DNA from: Aved-18 sp964606665
GTDB lineage: Bacteria; Cyanobacteriota; Vampirovibrionia; Obscuribacterales; Obscuribacteraceae
Reading direction: 5' to 3'
NCBI GenBank assembly: GCA_964606665.1
Contig: CAZSHS010000008.1
Coordinates: 1-64,000 of the forward strand
DNA length: 64,000 nt
The notes under the pieces were generated by a model, which searched no databases, had not been told where the DNA came from, and saw only the letters and a list, made by a program, of their open reading frames with translations. Position numbers and translations under genes: made by a program. Within the stretch, counting starts at the first letter, position 1; each line of letters starts with the position of its first letter. Below are positions 27,100-34,791 of this stretch, piece by piece.

Positions 27100-27234
27100 T
27101 TATTCCGCCCCATCAGCTTGCACTTCTGGCTGATAGTCATGTTCTGACTTCATATACCAGCGAACAAAGCGCAAAAGCATGTACACAGGTGGAGCGAAAA
27201 ACAAAAAGCACATTACTTTATCGAAGCTTTTCAT
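27100..27234 (-). CDS. Small single-span membrane protein (44 residues)
   Basis: ATG at 27234 and TAA at 27100-27102 enclose 44 codons. Residues 1-6 are polar, residues 7-27 are hydrophobic and aromatic (VMCFLFFAPPVYMLLRFVRWY), and the tail is acidic (SEHDYQPEVQADGAE). It starts 2 bases after the stop of the acidic Cys-containing protein and ends 18 bases before the next gene of the same strand. It fills the only gap in an otherwise overlapping operon. The layout of one membrane helix with an acidic tail fits a small accessory subunit. It is easily missed because of its size. Confidence 0.55.
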   Translation of the reverse strand: MKSFDKVMCFLFFAPPVYMLLRFVRWYMKSEHDYQPEVQADGAE

Positions 27235-27236
27235 AA

Positions 27237-27746
27237 CTAACCAAGATCCTCTTCATCGGCGGCACATAGACCGTCATCGTCGTCATCATCAGCAGAAAGC
27301 TTGACGCCTTCTTTGACGATATCTTCCACACCTACTAATTCTACATCCATCTCTTCAACGTGGATGTTAACATCAGAGTCTTTTTCTTCGTCATTTGGAT
27401 CTTGATCGATGTCTGGCATTTCTTTTTCATCGTCCAGATCCAGTTCAGAATCTAGCTCAATATCTGTATCTAAAAGCCCGGCAGTGGGTGAAAGCTTCTC
27501 CAGTCTTTGTTTGAGGCGTTCTTGACGGGCTACTTCTTTTTCGGCGGCTGAGCGCTTGGGATAAAGACGAGCTCTACATTTGCTGCAAAAGCAGTAACTA
27601 TTCTCTCCCAGGTGCTGAAAGTCGCCTATCTTAAAACCGACCGGAAGAAAGGCTCTCTGAGCTACAAGGCGCCGCTCCAGACCCTTCAATTTGCGTTGAA
27701 AGATCTTTACATATTCGTGTCGGCAGGGCTTTTCTTGGTTTTCCAT
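27237..27746 (-). CDS. Acidic protein with a Cys-rich zinc-binding-like motif
   Basis: This 169-residue protein is basic in its first half (residues 1-85) and highly acidic from residue 100 on, with runs of Asp and Glu. Near residues 52-58 the sequence CFCSKC offers three or more thiol ligands, and PCRHEY near the N-terminus adds one Cys and one His, so a small zinc site is possible. I know of no family with this layout. Its ATG overlaps the stop of the TPR gene (TAATG), so it is translationally coupled to it, and the small membrane protein follows after 2 bases. Confidence 0.65.
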   Translation of the reverse strand: MENQEKPCRHEYVKIFQRKLKGLERRLVAQRAFLPVGFKIGDFQHLGENSYCFCSKCRARLYPKRSAAEKEVARQERLKQRLEKLSPTAGLLDTDIELDSELDLDDEKEMPDIDQDPNDEEKDSDVNIHVEEMDVELVGVEDIVKEGVKLSADDDDDDGLCAADEEDLG

Positions 27747-29209
27747 TAGTATTTGGCGACCGGAAACTCTTTCATCAACTTACCTTTTGAATAAATTATA
27801 ACTGTAAGCTGGTGATCTCTTTTAACTGTGCTTGGACAAGAAAAATAAAGCCACTTTTCTTCCTGTGGTCCCAATTTATGGGAGGGACTGGCGACAGGTA
27901 AATCTACCGAGCCATTGCGCAAGCGAGCGGTGCGGTCATAAAAAACGGCAGTTAGAGTTAAGTCTTCAATTGGTGTGTCGGAAGCATTGCGAATGCGCAA
28001 TTTGCCTTCAGGTGTAATGCTATCTTTCGCCAGCCAATTGCGCGAAAACAGGATGGATATTGGCTCTGCTCCAATTTTTGCTTTAATTTTGGCTGCGTCC
28101 TGAGCTTCTTTTTCTTGCAATTTGACTGCAATCTGCTCACTAACACGATCTGCATGTCCCCTCACCGATTCTGCTTCTTGTGTTTTGCCCTCTTGGTTAA
28201 GCGAATCAGCAAACAAAAGTAGCGTTTTCTTGAGTTTTTCTAAAAGCGGAAGTGTGGGCGATAAATTGGCAGCTTCTTCAAAACCGCGCACAGCGCCTGC
28301 GTAATTACTCAATTTTAAACAAACATTGGCAAGTAGCTCGTAGTTTTCAGGGCTGCGTTCTTTGGTTGATAGCTCGTTTAACGCTTCCTGGGCTTTATCG
28401 AATTCTTTGCGTGCCAAAAGCAAATCGACCAGATGATGCCAGACTTCAAGATTGTTAGGATCGGCTTTTGCCACTGCTTCGAAGTGTTTGATAGCTTCTT
28501 GCTGATTGCCTCGACGCTCATAAATAGTAGCAATGGCTTTGTGGGTCATAGTCTCGTCGCTGATTGAAAGACTTTGCTCAAGCAGTTTGAGTGCTTTGTC
28601 TTCGTCTTTTTCGTTCATTTCTGCAAGGGCTGCCATGCGGCGAAGACAGTCTGCCTGTCTTATTTTAATCCCTTTACGAGTTTCTTCATCAAGACCAGTA
28701 CTCAGTTCCTGAGCCAGTTGAAGATGCTTTGCCGCTTCGTCATACTTTTCGCTTTGCAAATCGTGATCGGCATAGGCAATATAGAAGCGCGAGCGCTCGG
28801 TCATTATGTTGTCTTTAAGACCTATTCGCACAGCCGCTTGGTAGAGCTTTTCAGCATCCTGAAAATCTCCTCTAATCTGGTAATAATTTGTGAAAGCTTG
28901 AATCATCGGACTTAAGCTTTTGGGAGATACATGTAATCGAATGGCGGTATCGAGCTCGGTGCGAGCCTCTGCATAACGCTGGGTGGCAAGATAGCCTTGA
29001 GCAAGCCAGGGATGAACATCGGGCTCATCTGGATGCTTGATTGCAAGCCGCTCAAGCATTGGCACCGCAGCCGCTGCTTTGTTTTGTTTGATCAAGCGAA
29101 TCGCGCGTGATAGCTCAGTTTCTTGTGGTTGGAAAATGAGAAAAATTAGACCGGCTGCAAGCAAAATCGAAATTGCCACCACTAGTTTTTTGTTTTGGAC
29201 AAAGCTCAT
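27746..29209 (-). CDS. Membrane-anchored TPR protein
   Basis: The 487-residue protein has a single membrane helix at residues 9-27 (VVAISILLAAGLIFLIF) with a short cytoplasmic start. About eight TPR repeats (residues 30-345) follow, including YAEARTELDTAI, NQQEAIKHFEAVAKADPNN and YAGAVRGFEEAANLSP. After a helical linker comes a C-terminal beta domain of about 100 residues resembling FxLYD-type secreted domains (GKLRIRNASDTPIEDLTLTAVF). TPR plus beta domain suggests an extracytoplasmic assembly factor. It leads a four-gene unit and shares a 23-base promoter region with the divergent hydrolase. Confidence 0.82.
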   Translation of the reverse strand: MSFVQNKKLVVAISILLAAGLIFLIFQPQETELSRAIRLIKQNKAAAAVPMLERLAIKHPDEPDVHPWLAQGYLATQRYAEARTELDTAIRLHVSPKSLSPMIQAFTNYYQIRGDFQDAEKLYQAAVRIGLKDNIMTERSRFYIAYADHDLQSEKYDEAAKHLQLAQELSTGLDEETRKGIKIRQADCLRRMAALAEMNEKDEDKALKLLEQSLSISDETMTHKAIATIYERRGNQQEAIKHFEAVAKADPNNLEVWHHLVDLLLARKEFDKAQEALNELSTKERSPENYELLANVCLKLSNYAGAVRGFEEAANLSPTLPLLEKLKKTLLLFADSLNQEGKTQEAESVRGHADRVSEQIAVKLQEKEAQDAAKIKAKIGAEPISILFSRNWLAKDSITPEGKLRIRNASDTPIEDLTLTAVFYDRTARLRNGSVDLPVASPSHKLGPQEEKWLYFSCPSTVKRDHQLTVIIYSKGKLMKEFPVAKY

Positions 29210-29232
29210 AAAAGCTATGATATCCTACGCAA
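29210..29232. promoter_or_regulatory. 23-base divergent promoter region
   Basis: Only 23 bases separate two divergent start codons. TATGAT (29216-29221) fits a rightward -10 box, and the complementary strand reads TATCAT over 29218-29223 as a leftward -10 box. Each lies 9-11 bases from its ATG, and neither side has a Shine-Dalgarno sequence. Both transcripts would be leaderless or have leaders of a few bases, and each -35 region must lie inside the opposite gene. Confidence 0.45.
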
Positions 29233-30099
29233 ATGCCTGCAGAAATTAATCTGACGCCAACCTGCCGCTTTGAAGAAGTCGCAACAGATGCAAATCCAAT
29301 AAAAGCTCGTCGCTGGGCTATGCCAGATGCCAAATTTGGGGTCATTTTGATGCATGGTCTGGGGGCACATTCTGGCTGGTTTGAGCCTTTTGCTGCTCGT
29401 TTGGCAGTGAAGGGCGTGGATGCACTTTCATATGACCAAGCTGGTTTTGGAGAGCGCATGGGTCCAAGTCCAGCCAATCTGTCTAAAACCTGGAATAGCG
29501 AACTGGATCAGGTTATTAGTCGTTATCAAGAAATATTTGGCGAAAAGCCTTTTTTCCTGGCTGGTAACAGCATGGGTGCAATGGTCGCTCTGCGCTGGCT
29601 TTGTACAGCCACTGCAATTCCGCCGAGTCTTAAGGGACTGGTTTTGTTTTCGCCCGGATTTGGCGGTAATCCCCAAAGATTCACGCTCATATATCAAATG
29701 GGGGCGCTTGCAACGGCTATTATGGCGCCCAAAAAAATGGTCAAATTGCCTTATGGTGTAAGCGATATCACTCGTCATCTTGATGTACAGCAGCAACTGA
29801 GCAATGACCCACACATGATGCTTGCCATCGAGGCGGGGCTTGGTTTTGAGCTGTTTTCTCTCACAAAAGATGTGTCTAAACTACCCAAACGGCTTCCTCT
29901 GCCGCTTTTTCTAGCTATGGCTGGAAAAGAACACATCGTCGACAACAAAACCACGCTTAGGTTTTATGACCAGGTCGAGTCGCAGTCGAAAATCCGCTTT
30001 GCTTATCCTGAAGCTTTTCACGACCTTATGTTCGACGCCTGTCAAGATCAGCTTGCAGAAGACCTGGTTACTTGGATGACCAGCGTAACTAAAATGTAA
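29233..30099 (+). CDS. Alpha/beta hydrolase, monoacylglycerol-lipase/lysophospholipase type
   Basis: This 288-residue serine hydrolase begins with the family opening GVILMHGLGAHSGWF (oxyanion-hole region). The elbow is GNSMGAM with the nucleophilic Ser near residue 114, and FHDLMFD near residue 264 has the catalytic His. The Asn in GNSMGA replaces the more usual His. No signal peptide is present. It is followed by a long-chain acyl-CoA ligase, so a combined role in lipid turnover (release of a fatty acid, then activation) is plausible though not proven. The intergenic distance of 147 bases and a separate promoter suggest independent transcription. Confidence 0.87.
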   Translation: MPAEINLTPTCRFEEVATDANPIKARRWAMPDAKFGVILMHGLGAHSGWFEPFAARLAVKGVDALSYDQAGFGERMGPSPANLSKTWNSELDQVISRYQEIFGEKPFFLAGNSMGAMVALRWLCTATAIPPSLKGLVLFSPGFGGNPQRFTLIYQMGALATAIMAPKKMVKLPYGVSDITRHLDVQQQLSNDPHMMLAIEAGLGFELFSLTKDVSKLPKRLPLPLFLAMAGKEHIVDNKTTLRFYDQVESQSKIRFAYPEAFHDLMFDACQDQLAEDLVTWMTSVTKM

Positions 30100-30190
30100 T
30101 TTATGTTCTATATAATGAATAGGTAAAACCGACATAGGGACAAAATGCACAGTCAGCGAAGTGTTTTTTGTGTAATGTGGCACCCTGCTG

Positions 30191-30210
30191 GAACTCATAT
30201 AATTTAGTTC
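30191..30210 (+). promoter_or_regulatory. Operator-like inverted repeat around a -10 box
   Basis: GAACT (30191-30195) and AGTTC (30206-30210) form an inverted repeat that encloses a consensus TATAAT (30198-30203). The -35 region at about 30175 (ATGTGG) is poor, which is common at activated or tightly regulated promoters. It lies about 45 bases before the acyl-CoA ligase start. Confidence 0.4.
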
Positions 30211-30246
30211 TAGACTTCATTCACCGGATATAAATGGGTGAGATTC

Positions 30247-32070
30247 ATGATCCAGAATATAGTTTCACTTTTGTACAAACGAGCAGACGAGCTTGGTGCG
30301 CATGCTGCTTTTCAATACAAGATTAAGCGTGGCTCTTACCAGTCGATGAGCTGGAGCGAAGTAGCCGAATATGTAATGAAAATAGCCTATGGACTGGCGG
30401 CGCTAGGCATTGAGCCCAAAGATATGGTGGCAATTTTTTCTCATACTAGTCATTATTGGGTTGCAAGTGACCTCGCCATTCTTTCTAATGCCGCAGCTTC
30501 TGTGCCAATTTATCCAACCAGTTCGGCAGATGATTGTTTGCATATTCTGGATAATTCGCAAGCAAAATATTTATTTGTCGAAAATGAGCGCTTGCTTTCT
30601 AAAATCGCTTCTATCGAAGACCAGCTTCCATTGCTTAAAGCGGTCATTATTCTTTCGCCCCTTGGTGACAATTCTGTCACTATGAAAAAGGTAAAAGTTC
30701 TAACTTTGGACGAACTTATCGCAGGTGGTGCCGACTTACAAAAGAACGACGCTGATTTAATTAAGGCTCGCATTAATCAAGTTAACAGAGAAGATATCTG
30801 CACTATTATTTATACGTCTGGCACGACCGGCACACCAAAAGGTGTTGCACTTACACATGGAAATATTTTGACTGTTTTAGACGATATCAAAAAGGTGTTT
30901 CCACTTACAGAAAAAGACGTTTATCTCTCCTATCTTCCACTGTCTCACGTATTCGAGCGCGTTTGCGGAGAGTATTACTGGTTGCACTCAGGTGGCATAA
31001 ACGCTTTTGCAGAAGGCATGGAGACCATGGCCAAAAACATGCAAGAAGTACACCCAAGCATGCTAATTGTGGTGCCAAGAGTGCTCGACAGAATTTATGC
31101 CAAAGTAATGAGTGGTATCAATGGTGCTACTGGCAGAGCAAAAGAGTTAATCGAATGGTCGCTTGAAGTAGGAAAAGATTTGCTCGAACATAGAGCCAAC
31201 AATAAGCGTCCGCGCCCTGGTCTTATGCTCAAATATTGGTTGGCTGAAAAGCTTGTACTTCAAAAATTAAGAGAAAAAATCGGTCCGCGTTTGCGCGTGG
31301 TAGTGAGTGGTGGCGCTCCTGGTGATCCCAAAGTGCTTGAATTTTTTAACTCAATTGGTATTGCCACACTTGAAGGTTATGGTCTTTCTGAAACTTCAGC
31401 ACCAGCTACGGTGAATATTCCAAACAAAGTAAAAGTAGGAACGGTAGGACCTAAGCTCGAATCTGTCCAGCTAAAATTTGGCGAAGAAAACGAGATTTTG
31501 CTTGCCGGTCCTTCGATATTCAAAGGCTATTACCGAAACGAAGAAGCCACCAAAGAGTCTTTTGAAGATGGTTGGTTCAAAACCGGTGATATCGGTGAAT
31601 TAGATAGCGATGGTTATCTCAAAATTACCGACCGTAAAAAAGATTTGATTGTAAATTCAGCCGGTAAAAATATTGCTCCTCAGCGTATCGAAGCAGTAAT
31701 TAGGGGCATTCCTGGCATATCGCAAGCGGTCGTCTTTGGCGACAAGCAAAAGCATCTAGTGGCGCTTTTAACTTTAGATGAGCATGCCGTCGTAGATCTT
31801 GCACGCGACCAGCACTGGGAGCATGAAGGTTTTGAAGACTTGATGCATAACGCCAAGCTCTTAACTTATATTCGCAAAGAAATTAAGGCCCGCTGTAAGC
31901 CTCTAGCAGATCATGAGCAAGTGAAAGATTTCGCCATACTGGAAAAGGATCTTTCAGTCGATGCAGGCGAGATGACAGCAACGCTTAAAATTAAGCGTAA
32001 TATCGTGGCCAAAAAATATCAGGACCTTATAGCTAGTTTGTATGATGAAAAGGTTGGCGGCAAGCGCTAG
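30247..32070 (+). CDS. Long-chain acyl-CoA synthetase (AMP-forming)
   Basis: This 607-residue adenylate-forming enzyme starts at the ATG at 30247, which has GGGTGAG 5 bases upstream; a GTG at 30238 lies in that ribosome site. The AMP-binding loop IIYTSGTTGTPKG (from about residue 187), the YGLSETSAP motif, and the hinge GWFKTGDIGELDSDGYLKI followed by TDRKKD are all present. NSAGKNIAPQ provides the C-terminal lysine-containing loop. The family loads fatty acids with CoA via an acyl-AMP intermediate. The length, with a long internal helical part (about 250-310), is that of the FadD15/ACSL-like group. No signal peptide is seen. Confidence 0.93.
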   Translation: MIQNIVSLLYKRADELGAHAAFQYKIKRGSYQSMSWSEVAEYVMKIAYGLAALGIEPKDMVAIFSHTSHYWVASDLAILSNAAASVPIYPTSSADDCLHILDNSQAKYLFVENERLLSKIASIEDQLPLLKAVIILSPLGDNSVTMKKVKVLTLDELIAGGADLQKNDADLIKARINQVNREDICTIIYTSGTTGTPKGVALTHGNILTVLDDIKKVFPLTEKDVYLSYLPLSHVFERVCGEYYWLHSGGINAFAEGMETMAKNMQEVHPSMLIVVPRVLDRIYAKVMSGINGATGRAKELIEWSLEVGKDLLEHRANNKRPRPGLMLKYWLAEKLVLQKLREKIGPRLRVVVSGGAPGDPKVLEFFNSIGIATLEGYGLSETSAPATVNIPNKVKVGTVGPKLESVQLKFGEENEILLAGPSIFKGYYRNEEATKESFEDGWFKTGDIGELDSDGYLKITDRKKDLIVNSAGKNIAPQRIEAVIRGIPGISQAVVFGDKQKHLVALLTLDEHAVVDLARDQHWEHEGFEDLMHNAKLLTYIRKEIKARCKPLADHEQVKDFAILEKDLSVDAGEMTATLKIKRNIVAKKYQDLIASLYDEKVGGKR

Positions 32071-32110
32071 GCTCTAAGCTAAACTAAATTGTTCATCGAA
32101 AGGTCATTTC

Positions 32111-32139
32111 CTCATGTCTTGCTATTAGATAGACATGAG
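32111..32139 (+). promoter_or_regulatory. Perfect inverted repeat covering the start codon of the DNA-repair operon
   Basis: CTCATGTCT (32111-32119) and AGACATGAG (32131-32139) are perfect 9-base inverted repeats with an 11-base loop. The right arm contains the ATG (32135) of the first gene, and no Shine-Dalgarno sequence precedes it. It could be a repressor operator over the promoter/start region or an mRNA hairpin that hides the start codon. Confidence 0.6.
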
Positions 32140-33148
32140 TAATCTGATCTTTCCGACCGACAAAGGACTTTACTGCCAGGTCGCCGACGTGTACGTGGAC
32201 CCCTGGCGTGGCGTAGACAAGGCAATAATCACTCACGCTCACTCAGACCATGCAAGATGGGGATCTGTTCAATATCTTTGTGCCGCTCCCGGCAAGAAGA
32301 TCTTGCAATATCGCCTTGGCGATGGTGCCAAAATTGAATCGATGCCATATGGTCAGAGCATAGAAATTAATGGCGTCAAAATTAGTTTGCATCCAGCCGG
32401 TCACATTCTTGGATCAGCTCAAGTACGATTCGAATACAAAGGCGAAGTATGGGTGGTCTCAGGCGATTACAAATTAAACAAAGATTCGACTTGTGAGCCT
32501 TTCGAGTCAGTTAAGTGCGACACTTTTATTACTGAATCTACTTTTGGATTGCCAATTTATAAATGGCCTGACAACGAGCAGTTATTTTCAGAAATAAATG
32601 CCTGGTGGAGCAAAAATAAGTCCGAAGGCCGAAATAGTTTGATCCTATGCTACGCCTTAGGGAAGGCACAGCGCATTTTATCTGGACTTGATATGAGTAT
32701 TGGACCTGTTTACACACATGGTGCAGTTGAGGTGTTGAACGAGGTTTATAGGCAGTCAGGGCGGAATTTACCAATGACGACGCGAATTCAGCAGGACGTA
32801 AAACCAGAGCTGGGCTCTATGATACTTGCGCCGCCCTCAGTGCAAAACAGTCCATGGCAAAGAAAGTTGCAACCAGTGGCGGTGGCTTTTGCTTCTGGCT
32901 GGATGCAGGTGCGTGGTATCAGAAGACGACGATCTTATGATAAAGGCTTTATTCTTTCTGACCACTCTGATTGGAATTCGCTTTTGACCGCGGTGAAGTC
33001 AAGCCAAGCATCAAATGTTTTAGTCACTCATGGCTATTCGGATATTTTTTCAAGATTTCTTCAAACCGAAATGGGTCTTTCTGCAAGTGTCCTATCCACT
33101 CATTTTGTGGGCGAATCGGTGATGGAACAAGAAGAAGTAGGTGAATGA
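32135..33148 (+). CDS. Ligase-associated MBL-fold DNA exonuclease
   Basis: The 337-residue metallo-beta-lactamase-fold nuclease belongs to the ligase-associated DNA damage response exonuclease family, related to CPSF-73/RNase J-type beta-CASP enzymes. The metal-binding motif HAHSDH is at residues 34-39, HPAGHILGSAQ near 87 gives further ligands, and SGDYK near 110 holds the bridging Asp. ILSDHSDWN and THGYSD occur near the C-terminus. It is the first gene of a four-gene operon and overlaps the ligase by 4 bases (ATGA). In the cluster studied in Pseudomonas putida its counterpart is the Exo component. Confidence 0.93.
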   Translation: MSNLIFPTDKGLYCQVADVYVDPWRGVDKAIITHAHSDHARWGSVQYLCAAPGKKILQYRLGDGAKIESMPYGQSIEINGVKISLHPAGHILGSAQVRFEYKGEVWVVSGDYKLNKDSTCEPFESVKCDTFITESTFGLPIYKWPDNEQLFSEINAWWSKNKSEGRNSLILCYALGKAQRILSGLDMSIGPVYTHGAVEVLNEVYRQSGRNLPMTTRIQQDVKPELGSMILAPPSVQNSPWQRKLQPVAVAFASGWMQVRGIRRRRSYDKGFILSDHSDWNSLLTAVKSSQASNVLVTHGYSDIFSRFLQTEMGLSASVLSTHFVGESVMEQEEVGE

Positions 33149-34791
33149 TGGAAGAATTCGCCCGTTTGTTTCTAGCCATAGATGAAACTACTAAAACTTC
33201 GCAAAAAGTTTCAGCACTAGTCGATTATTTTGCCAACTGCAATGCCTCAGATGCTGCCTGGGCTATTTATTTTTTAACTGGTAGAAAAATTAGACAAATT
33301 GTACCAAGTGCAAGGCTTAAAGCTGCTTTGAGAGTGAAGACTAATATTCCTCAATGGCTTTTTGACGAAGCTTACGAAGTGGTTGGAGACCTAGCAGAAA
33401 CTATTGCTTTGCTTGCAGATAATTCATCAGTTTCTGGAACAGATGCAACAACCACAACTCAGGCACGATCGAATTTGTCGCTTACAGACTGGGTTGAGGT
33501 TCGATTGATGGGTCTCAAAGATCTAGATGAAATTCAGCAACAAAACAGACTCATAGAATATTGGGACGAAATAGATTTGCTCCAAAAATTTGTTTTTACC
33601 AAATTGATAACTGGCAATTTTCGAGTCGGTGCATCTCAACAACTGGTGGTAAAAGCACTGAGTCGCTTGACTGAGATTAGCGAGGAGAGCATCACTCACA
33701 GACTGAGCGGAGAGTGGTATCCAACCGCTGATTTTTATCAAGCACTAATTCATCGAGATACTAAAGACTCTGACAAGAGCAGACCTTATCCTTTTTATTT
33801 GGCTTATCCTTTGGAAACAGATTATGAGCAATTTTCAAGCGCCGAGAAGTTTTCTGATTGGATTATTGAATGGAAATGGGATGGTATCAGATCTCAATTA
33901 ATCAGAAGAGAAGGAGAATCATTTTTGTGGTCGCGGGGCGGCGAGTTAATTAGCTCTGGATTTCCCGAAATTATTGAAGAGTCTAAACTTCTGCCTGATG
34001 GAGTGGTGATAGATGGCGAGATATTAGCCTTTGCAAATGGCGAAGCAATGCCCTTTCAATTTTTGCAAAAACGAATCACTCGCAAAACTGTTTCAAAGAA
34101 AATGCTTGCAGAGATTCCAGCCGTTTTGATGGCATATGATTTGCTTGAATGGCAAGGCGTTGATATTAGAAGCGAGCCTTTCATGATCAGGCGAAATCTG
34201 CTTGAACAATTAGTAGATTCCTTGAATTCGCAAGTATCTCAAAGTAAACTAATGGTATCCCCATTGGTATCGTCTGCATCTTGGAGCGAATTGCTTTTGA
34301 AGCGAGAAGCCAGTCGCGATCAAAAAGTAGAAGGCTTGATGCTCAAACGCGCTTCGAGTGCTTATGGTGTGGGAAGACGAAAAGGCGATTGGTGGAAATG
34401 GAAAATAGATCCCTTATTAGTCGATGCAGTGCTTATTGCCGCCCAACCAGGTCATGGCAGGCGAGCTAGTTTATATACCGATTATACTTTTGGTGTCTGG
34501 CAAAATGACGAATTAATTACAGTGGCAAAAGCATACTCTGGGCTCGATGACAGCGAGATTCGCAAAGTCGATGCATTCGTTCGAAAAAATACTCTTGCAC
34601 GATTTGGACCTGTTCGTACTGTAAAGCCAGAACTTGTTTTTGAACTGGCATTTGAAGGGATTCAAATATCGACCAGGCACAAGTCAGGCATTGCTATGCG
34701 TTTTCCGCGCATTGCCAGGTGGCGCACAGATAAGCCAGCAAGTGAGGCGGATAGATTGGAGACCCTCAAAGGCATGGCAGATATCGAATGA
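33145..34791 (+). CDS. ATP-dependent DNA ligase (LigC-like)
   Basis: This 548-residue ligase has three domains: an N-terminal DNA-binding domain (1-200), the adenylation domain and a C-terminal OB fold (to about 535). Motif I is KWDGIR with the predicted adenylated Lys244. RGGELISSGFPEI is motif III-like, VIDGEILAF is motif IIIa, and VEGLMLKRASSAYGVGRRKGDWWKWK covers motifs IV-V. These are complete, so an active enzyme is expected. Such ligases in bacteria serve repair, with the NAD-dependent LigA for replication. It overlaps the upstream and downstream genes by 4 bases each, so the proteins are made in step. Confidence 0.94.
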   Translation: MMEEFARLFLAIDETTKTSQKVSALVDYFANCNASDAAWAIYFLTGRKIRQIVPSARLKAALRVKTNIPQWLFDEAYEVVGDLAETIALLADNSSVSGTDATTTTQARSNLSLTDWVEVRLMGLKDLDEIQQQNRLIEYWDEIDLLQKFVFTKLITGNFRVGASQQLVVKALSRLTEISEESITHRLSGEWYPTADFYQALIHRDTKDSDKSRPYPFYLAYPLETDYEQFSSAEKFSDWIIEWKWDGIRSQLIRREGESFLWSRGGELISSGFPEIIEESKLLPDGVVIDGEILAFANGEAMPFQFLQKRITRKTVSKKMLAEIPAVLMAYDLLEWQGVDIRSEPFMIRRNLLEQLVDSLNSQVSQSKLMVSPLVSSASWSELLLKREASRDQKVEGLMLKRASSAYGVGRRKGDWWKWKIDPLLVDAVLIAAQPGHGRRASLYTDYTFGVWQNDELITVAKAYSGLDDSEIRKVDAFVRKNTLARFGPVRTVKPELVFELAFEGIQISTRHKSGIAMRFPRIARWRTDKPASEADRLETLKGMADIE

